Below, piece after piece: positions 1 through 5,767 of a stretch of 8,371 bases of DNA. The translations under genes and the position numbers were made by a program. This DNA comes from Rhodospirillales bacterium (GTDB taxonomy: Bacteria; Pseudomonadota; Alphaproteobacteria; Acetobacterales; Acetobacteraceae). The stretch lies in assembly GCA_028866445.1 (NCBI GenBank), contig JAGWIE010000048.1, positions 1 to 8,371 of the forward strand, given 5' to 3'. The notes under the pieces are model-generated. The model did not search any database and was not told the origin of the DNA. It saw nothing but the letters and a program-made list of their open reading frames with translations. Positions within the stretch are counted from its first letter, which is position 1. Each line of letters begins with the position of its first letter.

Positions 1-1148
1 TTGCGGAGCAACAGCCTGATGCCCCGCAGGCCGAGCGCCGGGTTGGGCTCGGGGCTGTCCGGCAAATAGCGGGAGAGGGCTTCCACCTCCTTGTCCGACC
101 CCCAATCCAGCAACCGGATGGTGACGGGGTCGCCATCCATGGCCTCGACAATATGCTGGTAGATGCGCGCCTGGGTGTCTTCATCAGGGGCGGCGTCGCG
201 GTTCATGAACATGAATTCGGTACGCAGCAGGCCGATGCCACGCGCGCCGGATTCAGCGATCATTTTCAGCTCGAAAGGCAGTTCCAGATTGGCCTGCAAT
301 TCAACCGGCGCGCCGCAGCGGGTTTGCGCCGGGAGGTGCTGCAGCCGCGACAAGGCACGTTTGGCGCGGGTCTGGGCGAGGTGCTTTTTGCGCGCGGCCT
401 CGATGCTGGGGCGGGACGGGTTGAGAAGAATTTCGCCGGTTTCACCATCGATGATGGTGAAAGTGCCGGGGGGGGCTTTTTCCAGCAGGCCGGTAACGCC
501 CAGCACGGCGGGCAGGCCGAGGGCGCGCAGCATGACGGCGGTATGGCCATCCAGCCCGCCCTCGGCGGTGACGATGCCGGCAAAATGCGAGGGCTGGATG
601 AGGGCGGCTTCTGCGGGGCGCAGGTCTCGCGCGGCCAGGATGCTGCCTTGTGGCAAGCTCTCGAAGGACCGGAAGGGCTGGCGGGTGAGGTTACGGATGA
701 GGCGGCGCGCGACCTCCCTCACCTCATCGGCGCGGCGCTGGCGGCTGGCTTTATCGCCGCCGGGCTGCGTTAAAATCGCTTCGGCCTGGGCTTCCGCTTC
801 CGCTTGGGTGGCGGCTTCGGCGCTGTTTTCACCCGCCTGAATCCGTGCCTTGATGCCGCGCAGGAGCCGGGTGGGGCCGAGCATGTGCAGATACACATCC
901 AGCAGCGGGGCGATTTCTGCCTGGCTGTCCTTAGGCAAGGCGGTGAGGCGAAGTTTAAGTTTTTGGAGCTGCTTGCGCGAACGAGAGACTGCGTCTTCCA
1001 ACCGGTTAAGTTCTTCGGGAATGTCTGCCGGTTTATGCTGGGAAATAACGAGGCTGGTTTCCACCGCCTCGTGTAACCGGCCAAAGGCGATGCCGGGCAC
1101 GGCTGGTTGGCCGATGAGGCGTTTTTCCGGCGGGTTAGTCGGTTTCAT
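1..1148 (-). CDS. ptsI: PTS enzyme I (PEP-protein phosphotransferase), 3' end beyond the window
   Basis: Enzyme I takes phosphate from PEP onto a histidine and passes it to HPr in the cytoplasm. The frame stays open from ATG 1148 to the left edge (382 residues seen, roughly the last 200 missing). The EI N-terminal helical domain covers about residues 12-150. The mobile phosphohistidine domain follows, with GGLDGHTAVMLR around His202. The start of the PEP-binding barrel shows GIGLLRTEFMFM (Arg309), then TIRLLDWGSDKE (Arg345, Lys353). There is no N-terminal GAF domain, so it is PtsI-like rather than PtsP/EI-Ntr. The start overlaps the ptsH end by 14 nt, implying translational coupling. Oddities: Asp replaces the usual Thr two residues before the active His, Leu replaces Ala just after the motif, and GSDK stands where GGDK is usual. 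Family assignment is secure. The symbol could be ptsP in some annotations. Confidence 0.93.
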   Translation of the reverse strand, partial: MKPTNPPEKRLIGQPAVPGIAFGRLHEAVETSLVISQHKPADIPEELNRLEDAVSRSRKQLQKLKLRLTALPKDSQAEIAPLLDVYLHMLGPTRLLRGIKARIQAGENSAEAATQAEAEAQAEAILTQPGGDKASRQRRADEVREVARRLIRNLTRQPFRSFESLPQGSILAARDLRPAEAALIQPSHFAGIVTAEGGLDGHTAVMLRALGLPAVLGVTGLLEKAPPGTFTIIDGETGEILLNPSRPSIEAARKKHLAQTRAKRALSRLQHLPAQTRCGAPVELQANLELPFELKMIAESGARGIGLLRTEFMFMNRDAAPDEDTQARIYQHIVEAMDGDPVTIRLLDWGSDKEVEALSRYLPDSPEPNPALGLRGIRLLLR

Positions 1149-1416
1149 GGAAGCCTGCCTCGATGAGCACCATGATGGCGTCGAGAGCTTCCCTTGCGTC
1201 GAATCCCTCAGCGGAGAGCGTGATTGTGCTGCCGACGCCAGCACCCAGCATCATCAACCCCATGATGGAGCGGGCGGAGACAGATTGGCCATCCTTCGCG
1301 ACATCGACATTGGCGGAGAATTGCTCAGCGAGCGTGACAAGTTTGGCGGCGGCACGGGCGTGCAGGCCCCGGCGGTTGACGATGCCGATTTCGGCGGAAA
1401 GGACGGTTCCCTCCAT
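1135..1416 (-). CDS. ptsH: HPr phosphocarrier protein
   Basis: HPr is the small cytoplasmic carrier between enzyme I and EIIA proteins. The 93-residue product matches the usual length of about 85-95. The active-site motif is RRGLHARAAAK with His19. The regulatory serine motif is ARSIMGLMMLGAG with Ser50, equivalent to Ser46 of Gram-positive HPr and the expected HprK target. Both sites look intact, so it could take phosphate from EI (His) and from HprK (Ser). The frame is open upstream to 1521, but that part lies inside manX in another frame and has no HPr homology. ATG 1416, directly before the conserved strand EGTVLSAEIGIVNRRGLHAR, is therefore the start. It follows the manX stop by one nucleotide with no clear Shine-Dalgarno, which suggests translational coupling. 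Confidence 0.96.
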   Translation of the reverse strand: MEGTVLSAEIGIVNRRGLHARAAAKLVTLAEQFSANVDVAKDGQSVSARSIMGLMMLGAGVGSTITLSAEGFDAREALDAIMVLIEAGFHETD

Positions 1417-1417
1417 G

Positions 1418-1843
1418 CTATTCGGCCGCGTTGCAGGTGGCCTGGCCGAGGGGCTGGAGCTCGTGCCCGTTGCAAATGTATTTTTTGCCGGCTGCTTCTG
1501 CGATTCGTACGGTTTCAGCAAGGGTCATCTGGCCACGAATTTTGGCCAGTTTCACCAGCATGGGCAGATTCACGCCTCCCAGAACCTCGATGTTCGGCTG
1601 CGAGGCCATTGACATGGCAAGGTTGGAAGGGGTGCCACCGAACATGTCGGTGAGCAGGATGACGCCATCGCCGTTATCCACCTCCGCGATGCGGCGGGCG
1701 ATTTCGGCCTTCTGGCCTTCAAATGCGGCATCGGATTCGATGCAGACCGTGGCGAGCTGCTGCTGCTTGCCGACTACATGTTCCATGGCATCGCGCATGG
1801 CCAAGGCCAGCGTGCCGTGAGTGACGAGAACAAGACCGATCAT
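1418..1843 (-). CDS. manX: PTS EIIA component, mannose family
   Basis: This is a single-domain EIIA of the mannose family (141 residues) with no EIIB fused to it. The predicted phosphorylated histidine is His9 in IGLVLVTHGTLA, matching His10 of E. coli ManX. TDMFGGTPSNLAMSM, around residues 65-79, is the family's typical second motif. With no EIIB or EIIC nearby it probably acts as the regulatory end point of the chain EI, HPr, EIIA, as proposed for ManX beside hprK in rhizobia. The ATG overlaps the rapZ TGA as ATGA, and this start lands exactly at the EIIA N-terminus. The longer open frame (to 1930) would add residues that overlap rapZ and match nothing in the family. The target of the phosphorylated or unphosphorylated form cannot be read from the sequence. 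Confidence 0.94.
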   Translation of the reverse strand: MIGLVLVTHGTLALAMRDAMEHVVGKQQQLATVCIESDAAFEGQKAEIARRIAEVDNGDGVILLTDMFGGTPSNLAMSMASQPNIEVLGGVNLPMLVKLAKIRGQMTLAETVRIAEAAGKKYICNGHELQPLGQATCNAAE

Positions 1844-2748
1844 TGGAGGTGACTCATCCCTTCTCGGGCGATGCCAGGTTTGGCGCCAAGGAACTTCGCC
1901 GCTTCCCGGTGTGTTACACCGACGCGCCACCCGCGCTGAGCGAGATGGGTATTTAATTTCTCAACCATATAAACCGATCTATGTTGTCCACCGGTACATC
2001 CGACACATATTGTTGCATATTTTTTTCCTTCCTGCACGAACCTCGGCAGTAAAAATTCAAGAAGATTCAAAACTTTATTGAAGTATTCCGTAAAATCAGC
2101 GCCTTGTTCGATAAAGCTCCCAACCGGGGCGTCTAATCCCGAAAGGGATGAAAGATTTGGTTCGTAATGCGGATTCCTCAAGAAGCGTGCATCGAAGACC
2201 AGATCTGCTTCCGGCGGAAGACCGTTGGCGTAGGAGAAGGAAACCAGGGAAATAACCAGGCCTGGAGAGGTGACTCCATAGCGCAGTTCCACCATGCCGC
2301 GCAGTTTGGGCAAAGGCAGGGCGGAGGTATCCACCAGCCAATCCGCCGCTTGGGCAAGGGGGGCGGTGAGTTCGCGCTCCAACGCGATGCCATCCGCGAT
2401 GGCACCGGTTTGCGCCAGAGGGTGGCGGCGGCGGGATTCGGAATAGCGGCGGAGCAACATCGCATCGCTGGCGGTGGTGTAGATAAGGAAAAGCTCCAGG
2501 CCCTTATGCTGGCGAAGGCTGGCGATTGCATGCAGTACTGAATTGGCAGAGAAGCCGCGTGAACGCGCATCCACCCCGATGGCAAGGTTACGGCGGGCCT
2601 GGGTGGTGAGGGTTTCCAGAGTGTCGAGCGGAGGGTTGTCGACTGTTTCAAAACCCAGATCTTCCAGCGCCCGCAGAACGGAGTTTTTGCCCGCTCCGGA
2701 GAGCCCGGTGACGAGCACGATGCTGAGAGCTTCCGGCGGATTGCTCAT
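1840..2748 (-). CDS. rapZ: RapZ-type nucleotide-binding / RNase adapter protein
   Basis: RapZ (YvcJ/YhbJ family) is a cytoplasmic P-loop protein. In E. coli it senses glucosamine-6-phosphate and guides RNase E to the sRNA GlmZ; the target outside enterobacteria is mostly unknown. The 302-residue product has a P-loop GLSGAGKN (residues 15-22), then LRALEDLGFETVDNPP. The C-terminal ligand/RNA domain runs from about 160 to 285, with ADLVFDARFLRNPHYEP and the hallmark VGCTGGQHRSVY (249-260). Its 17-residue tail is longer than in E. coli. The P-loop's last position is Asn22 instead of Ser/Thr. The start at ATG 2748 overlaps the hprK stop (ATGA) and lies just before the conserved strand. The 3' third is unusually AT-rich. 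Linkage to hprK and ptsH is a common proteobacterial arrangement. Confidence 0.95.
   Translation of the reverse strand: MSNPPEALSIVLVTGLSGAGKNSVLRALEDLGFETVDNPPLDTLETLTTQARRNLAIGVDARSRGFSANSVLHAIASLRQHKGLELFLIYTTASDAMLLRRYSESRRRHPLAQTGAIADGIALERELTAPLAQAADWLVDTSALPLPKLRGMVELRYGVTSPGLVISLVSFSYANGLPPEADLVFDARFLRNPHYEPNLSSLSGLDAPVGSFIEQGADFTEYFNKVLNLLEFLLPRFVQEGKKYATICVGCTGGQHRSVYMVEKLNTHLAQRGWRVGVTHREAAKFLGAKPGIAREGMSHLQ
1951..2060. other. AT-rich segment inside rapZ
   Basis: By hand count, 41 of these 110 bases are G or C (about 37%), against a clearly GC-rich surround. It encodes about residues 230-265 of RapZ and uses codons rare elsewhere in the operon (TTA, ATA, AGA, GGA), while the protein motif VGCTGGQHRSVY stays intact. 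I found no convincing -35/-10 pair in it. Confidence 0.6.
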
Positions 2749-3182
2749 GCGGCAAAAGCGCCTGCTTGTTGGGTGATGCGCCCGCAAGCAGCTTCCAGCG
2801 CAAGGGTCGCGCGCGCGGCGGCGGCGGGGTGAGCGGCGTCCAGCATTATTTCCGGCAGGTTGAGTTCCGGGTGTTGGCGTGGAGTGGGCAGGCGATCGGG
2901 CAGCTCGGCGCTGAGCGTAATGACCAGCCGGAGCCTGACAGGGGCGATGTAGGGAAGGCGGAAGAGGCCAAGGCCGCGCACCTCCAGCAGGCCAGCCAGG
3001 GCGGGCGGGGGGCTGGCCATGCTATTTTCAATCATCACCTGATCATCGGCGACGAGGGTGAAGCCCTTATCGATCAGCCGCAGAAGCAGGTCTGATTTCC
3101 CCGCGCCGGAAGGCCCGAGGAGCAGCAAAGCATCGCCGCCTGGCTGGTTTTGCCTGGCGGCACAGGAGGCGTGCCAATGCAT
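2745..3182 (-). CDS. hprK: HPr kinase/phosphorylase, short alphaproteobacterial form
   Basis: HprK phosphorylates HPr on its regulatory serine (Ser50 of the HPr encoded downstream) and can reverse the reaction. The product has 145 residues and only the C-terminal kinase domain, the usual form in alphaproteobacteria; Gram-positive HprK has about 310. The P-loop is GPSGAGKS (residues 23-30). The catalytic acidic pair is in FTLVADDQV, and the HprK signature is LLEVRGLGLFRLPY. The upstream frame closes at the decarboxylase stop and holds no other ATG, so ATG 3182 is the only sensible start, although no Shine-Dalgarno is obvious. It is the first gene of the PTS operon and overlaps rapZ by 4 nt. 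Transcription starts either in the 75-nt gap or by readthrough from the decarboxylase gene; I could not identify a promoter. Confidence 0.92.
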   Translation of the reverse strand: MHWHASCAARQNQPGGDALLLLGPSGAGKSDLLLRLIDKGFTLVADDQVMIENSMASPPPALAGLLEVRGLGLFRLPYIAPVRLRLVITLSAELPDRLPTPRQHPELNLPEIMLDAAHPAAAARATLALEAACGRITQQAGAFAA

Positions 3183-3223
3183 GGTGCACTGACTGTGGCA
3201 AAATTTGGGGGAAGGCGAAAGGG

Positions 3224-3250
3224 CCCGGCAGATTACGATTGCCTGCCGGG
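3224..3250 (-). terminator. Hairpin after ornithine decarboxylase, possible terminator or attenuator
   Basis: A perfect 8-bp inverted repeat (CCCGGCAG at 3224-3231 and CTGCCGGG at 3243-3250) with an 11-nt loop begins 7 nt after the decarboxylase stop. On the minus strand it is followed by CCCTTTCGCC, which is not a proper U-run. It may be a weak terminator or an mRNA-stabilising stem between the decarboxylase and hprK. Confidence 0.4.
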
Positions 3251-3257
3251 TTGTGCC

Positions 3258-4505
3258 TCAGCTTTCGGATGGCTCGTAGCCCGGGGTTTCCAGCATGGCG
3301 CGATCGGAGACTTCTACCAGGGCGGCGCGGTCGAACCCGTTGAAGGCTGTGCGCAGACAGGTGCCGTAGGCGCCGAGCTGGCCGATCTCGATCCAGTCTC
3401 CCTCGGCCACATCATCCGGCAGGAGAAACGGGCCGTTCATCACGTCCAGCGAATCGCAGCTAGGGCCGAAAAAGCCAAAAGCTGCATCTGGCGCACCCTG
3501 GCTGGCGCTTGCGCGCAGCAGGCGGGAGGGGAAGCGGAACCGTAAGGCCCCGGCATCGGCGAGGGCGCCGTAAACGCCGTCGTTAATATAAAGCATGTTG
3601 TCGCGGCGCATTTGCACCTGCACCACCACGGAAGCGCCGCCGCCGACCAGAGCGCGGCCAGGTTCGGCCCAGAGTTTCAAGCCGGGCATTTGCAATGCGT
3701 CGTAGGCGGCGTCGATCTCAGACATGAAGTCACCGAGGGGAGGTGGATTCATGTCTGGGTATGCAACGGGAAAGCCGCCGCCGATATCCAGCACGTCTAT
3801 TTGCACGCCAGAGGCTCGGATCACCTCGCCCGCGAGCTGCATGGCATCGCGCCAGGCCAGCGGGTCCAGGCATTGGGAGCCGACATGGAAGGCGAGGCCG
3901 AGCTTGGCCGCCAGGGGCCGCGCGGCGCGCAGCAGGGCGATGGCGGCTTCCGGCTCGGCGCCGAATTTCTTGGAGAGGTTGATGGCAGCACCGGTTTCCG
4001 GTAGGGCAAGACGGATGAACAGGCCGGGCTTGGTTCCCAGCTTGGCGGCTTCCGGCTTGCCTAGCTCCTGCAAGATCTTGGTAAGTTCGCTCTCGGAATC
4101 GAGTACGAAGTCGCGCACATTATGATGCATCCAGGCTTCGCGGATGGCGGAGCGGGCTTTCACCGGGTGCATGAAATGGATTTCAGCGCCAGGGAACAGG
4201 CGGCGGACAAGCTGGACTTCAGAGATGGAGGCGCAATCGAAATGGCGGACCCCGCCATCCCACACGGCGCGCAGCACGGCGGGTTCCGGGTTGCACTTTA
4301 CGGCGTAGAGCACATCGCCATTGAAGGCGGTGCAGAAAGCGCTGGCGGCGCTGCTGATGACGCCTGGGCGCACGCAATGCAGAGGCTCCTCTGGGCGGAG
4401 GGTTTTCACCATTTCAATCACGCTGGGGAAGGTTTTGCCTTCGGCGCGAAGCGAGATGTGGCGGTGCAGCGGACTGACAGCCGTGGGGCTTTCGATCAGG
4501 CTCAT
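3258..4505 (-). CDS. odc: Ornithine decarboxylase, PLP-dependent, fold III (alanine-racemase-like)
   Basis: The enzyme converts ornithine to putrescine, the entry to polyamine synthesis, in the cytoplasm. The 415-residue product follows the eukaryotic-type/group IV decarboxylase plan. The PLP Schiff-base lysine is Lys70 in LYAVKCNP. His207 in FHVGSQ stacks on the cofactor. DIGGGFP (240-246) and EPGR (281-284) bind phosphate. The second-half catalytic cysteine is Cys350 in GPSCDSLD, and GAYG (378-381) closes the active site. All key residues are present, so it should be active. Some relatives also accept lysine, which cannot be excluded. It is unrelated in fold to E. coli SpeC/SpeF. ATG 4505 has a good Shine-Dalgarno (GAGGA, 4513-4517, spacing 7). 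A long structured leader lies upstream and hprK starts 75 nt downstream. Confidence 0.93.
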   Translation of the reverse strand: MSLIESPTAVSPLHRHISLRAEGKTFPSVIEMVKTLRPEEPLHCVRPGVISSAASAFCTAFNGDVLYAVKCNPEPAVLRAVWDGGVRHFDCASISEVQLVRRLFPGAEIHFMHPVKARSAIREAWMHHNVRDFVLDSESELTKILQELGKPEAAKLGTKPGLFIRLALPETGAAINLSKKFGAEPEAAIALLRAARPLAAKLGLAFHVGSQCLDPLAWRDAMQLAGEVIRASGVQIDVLDIGGGFPVAYPDMNPPPLGDFMSEIDAAYDALQMPGLKLWAEPGRALVGGGASVVVQVQMRRDNMLYINDGVYGALADAGALRFRFPSRLLRASASQGAPDAAFGFFGPSCDSLDVMNGPFLLPDDVAEGDWIEIGQLGAYGTCLRTAFNGFDRAALVEVSDRAMLETPGYEPSES

Positions 4506-4800
4506 TGTTTAGTCCTCGGCAAACGGAGGCAGGCAGAGCTTAACTCGCCGCGCTCTCGAAACATAAATGAAAATTACGGGAATGATGGCGCGCGACGCCT
4601 CAGCCGTAAGGCTTGTTTCAGATGTTTGTCTGAGGACTTCGCATCGTTATGAACCGCTCGAGCAGCAACACCAAAACTCTCCCAATTGATCCCGGCTTCA
4701 AGGGAAGCCGATTCTACCAGGATGCGTCTCGTCGTTACTGTACCTGGATTACCCAGGTTCGCGGCACGTGCGATGCATCGGATTCGCTCCTCTTGAGAGC
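4506..4800 (-). promoter_or_regulatory. Structured 5' leader of ornithine decarboxylase, probably speF-type RNA
   Basis: No protein gene of normal size fits the 378-bp gap between the decarboxylase and the regulator. On the minus strand it holds strong RNA structure. There is a 6-bp hairpin ACCTGG/CCAGGT (4758-4753 with 4747-4742). There is a 7-bp hairpin CGGCTTC/GAAGCCG with a CCTT loop (4710-4704 with 4699-4693). A long-range pairing CGCATC/GATGCG (4726-4721 with 4645-4640) encloses the second hairpin. AGTCCTC (4638-4632) is perfectly complementary to the Shine-Dalgarno GAGGACT (4517-4511), and its CCTCAG part can pair instead with CTGAGG (4603-4598). The speF motif is a known alphaproteobacterial leader upstream of ornithine decarboxylase genes. 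Membership is inferred from gene context, strand, size and structure, not from a covariance search. The 5' end is approximate because no convincing promoter was found. Confidence 0.68.
4749..4778 (-). CDS. Possible leader mini-ORF (9 codons) upstream of ornithine decarboxylase
   Basis: On the minus strand an AGGAG (4791-4787) lies 8 nt before an ATG (4778) that opens MHRTCREPG and then TAA. The stop codon falls in the loop of the ACCTGG/CCAGGT hairpin, and its last codons form the hairpin's 5' arm, so a ribosome here would open that hairpin. Such an arrangement fits translation-coupled control, as known for the SpeFL arrest peptide of enterobacteria, although the peptide itself is different and much shorter. 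Being so short, it could also be chance. Confidence 0.42.
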   Translation of the reverse strand: MHRTCREPG

Positions 4801-4851
4801 GTACGGTCGGGCTTTAGAGTAGAAAGTGCCGATCGTGGTATGTTATTTTTT

Positions 4852-4892
4852 ATGGCCTCCCATTCTGCTCAAGGGAAAAGGTTTCAGGCCAT
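4852..4892. repeat. Inverted repeat overlapping the regulator stop codon
   Basis: Seven-base arms ATGGCCT (4852-4858) and AGGCCAT (4886-4892) are separated by 27 nt and span the stop codon of the CtrA-like gene. An inner CCC/GGG pair is possible. Neither strand has a U-run after the stem, so it is not a standard intrinsic terminator. On the minus strand it is followed by an A-rich stretch. Confidence 0.35.
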
Positions 4893-5624
4893 TATGCGGG
4901 CTGGGACGGGCGCCATGTTGCTGCGAGATGCCTCAAGGTTTTGGCTGTCCTGCCGGTGGTCTATGGCCATGTAGCCGCGGCCCCAATTGGTCTCGATAAA
5001 ATCCTCTACGCCCAGTGTCTGAAGTTTTTTGCGGATCTTGCAGATAAACACGTCGATGATTTTCGGATTTGGTTCGTCCAACCCGCCATAAAGATGGTCG
5101 AGGATTGCTTCCTTGCTTAGAACGACGCCTTTACGCAGTGCTAGGATTTCTGCGATCTGGTACTCCTTTTTGGTTAGCGTAACCGGCTTACCGTTCGCGT
5201 AGATTTTTTTCGCGTTCATATTGATTTCGACCTGGCCGAGCCGCAGCGCATTTTCATGGAAGCCGCGGGAGCGGCGGATAAGGTTTTGTACCTTCATGAA
5301 AACTTCTTCGTGAGAGAGGGCGTCTACAATCAAATCATCCGCGCCGGTTTGCAGCACGCGCAGGCGTATGGCTTCGCTCATGGAGCGAGCTACGGCGATG
5401 ATTGGTGCGCGCACACGGGCGAGGCGCAGCTTGCGGATGAGTTCAAGGTCTCCCAGCCGGTTTTCCGATAGCCGCAGCAGGATCGCGTCGTAATCATAGA
5501 ATTTAACGAGGTCCAAAACCTCTTCGCCGTCGTTGGTTTCGTCAACGATCGCCATGCGGGACCGAAGAAAGGCAGTGAGTAAGTCTTTTTTGTTTGAGAT
5601 TGTCTCAAAAGACAGGATTTTCAC
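4884..5624 (-). CDS. CtrA-like OmpR-family regulator with a degenerate (pseudo-)receiver domain
   Basis: A 246-residue DNA-binding protein aligning to Caulobacter CtrA with no gaps through the receiver domain. The winged helix (about 125-215) is strongly CtrA-like: LTKKEYQIAEILALRKG, HLYGGLDEPNPKIIDVFICK and WGRGY. It probably recognises CtrA-type TTAA-N7-TTAA sites. The receiver (about 1-120) keeps the FYDYDAILL fold motif but has Arg51 where CtrA has the phospho-acceptor Asp51. Thr8/Ile9 replace the acidic pair, Ala79 the Ser/Thr, and Asp101 the Lys. It should therefore not be phosphorylated. A C-terminal tail of about 25 residues ends in PARIMA, without the Ala-Ala of CtrA. GTG 5624 is chosen as start because GGAGG lies 5 nt upstream and because it aligns with the CtrA Met1; ATG 5636 lacks a ribosome binding site. 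It is AT-richer than its neighbours. It is a paralogue, not CtrA itself. Confidence 0.88.
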   Translation of the reverse strand: MKILSFETISNKKDLLTAFLRSRMAIVDETNDGEEVLDLVKFYDYDAILLRLSENRLGDLELIRKLRLARVRAPIIAVARSMSEAIRLRVLQTGADDLIVDALSHEEVFMKVQNLIRRSRGFHENALRLGQVEINMNAKKIYANGKPVTLTKKEYQIAEILALRKGVVLSKEAILDHLYGGLDEPNPKIIDVFICKIRKKLQTLGVEDFIETNWGRGYMAIDHRQDSQNLEASRSNMAPVPARIMA

Positions 5625-5629
5625 GGAAG

Positions 5630-5634
5630 CCTCC
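5630..5634 (-). promoter_or_regulatory. Ribosome binding site deciding the GTG start of the CtrA-like gene
   Basis: GGAGG on the minus strand, 5 nt before GTG 5624. It overlaps the upstream in-frame ATG (5636-5634), which would leave that ATG without a ribosome binding site of its own and favours the GTG. Confidence 0.7.
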
Positions 5635-5649
5635 ATTAAGATGAGGCAA

Positions 5650-5678
5650 TAAATACAACCAATGAGGGTAATCGTCAA
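5650..5678 (-). promoter_or_regulatory. Candidate sigma-70-type promoter of the CtrA-like gene
   Basis: TTGACG (5678-5673), a 17-nt spacer and TATTTA (5655-5650) on the minus strand. The -35 matches 5 of 6 consensus bases and the -10 only 3 of 6. It would give a leader of about 20 nt before GTG 5624. A second -10-like TATACT lies at 5710-5705 with a poorer -35. The surrounding 5637-5760 is AT-rich. Confidence 0.45.
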
Positions 5679-5767
5679 CAAAAATTTTCAATCATCGCGT
5701 GTATAGTATAAAAATTAAGATGTAGTGGCAAAAATGATTAATAATTGGTTTTTTATGCGCACATGGT

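Noticed and set aside
153..840. Two long plus-strand open frames (206 and 225 codons)
   Set aside because: They lie antisense to enzyme I, which has clear family motifs in its own frame. Their translations are low-complexity and match no family, as expected for GC-rich shadow frames.
850..1653. 267-codon plus-strand open frame
   Set aside because: It runs antisense across ptsI, ptsH and manX, all of which have diagnostic motifs. No ribosome site or known domain.
4122..4652. 176-codon plus-strand open frame over the decarboxylase start and its leader
   Set aside because: It is antisense to conserved decarboxylase residues and to the structured leader, and its translation shows no recognisable domain.
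4506..4883. A tRNA gene in the large intergenic gap
   Set aside because: No T-arm consensus or acceptor-stem pairing of tRNA type was found. The structure fits a decarboxylase leader.
4852..4892. Inverted repeat as terminator of the CtrA-like gene
   Set aside because: No U-run follows the stem on either strand and the loop is long, so it is kept only as a repeat.
5625..5681. Upstream extension of the CtrA-like protein to an ATG at 5681 or 5636
   Set aside because: The added residues do not align with CtrA, neither ATG has a ribosome site, and GTG 5624 has GGAGG at 5 nt.
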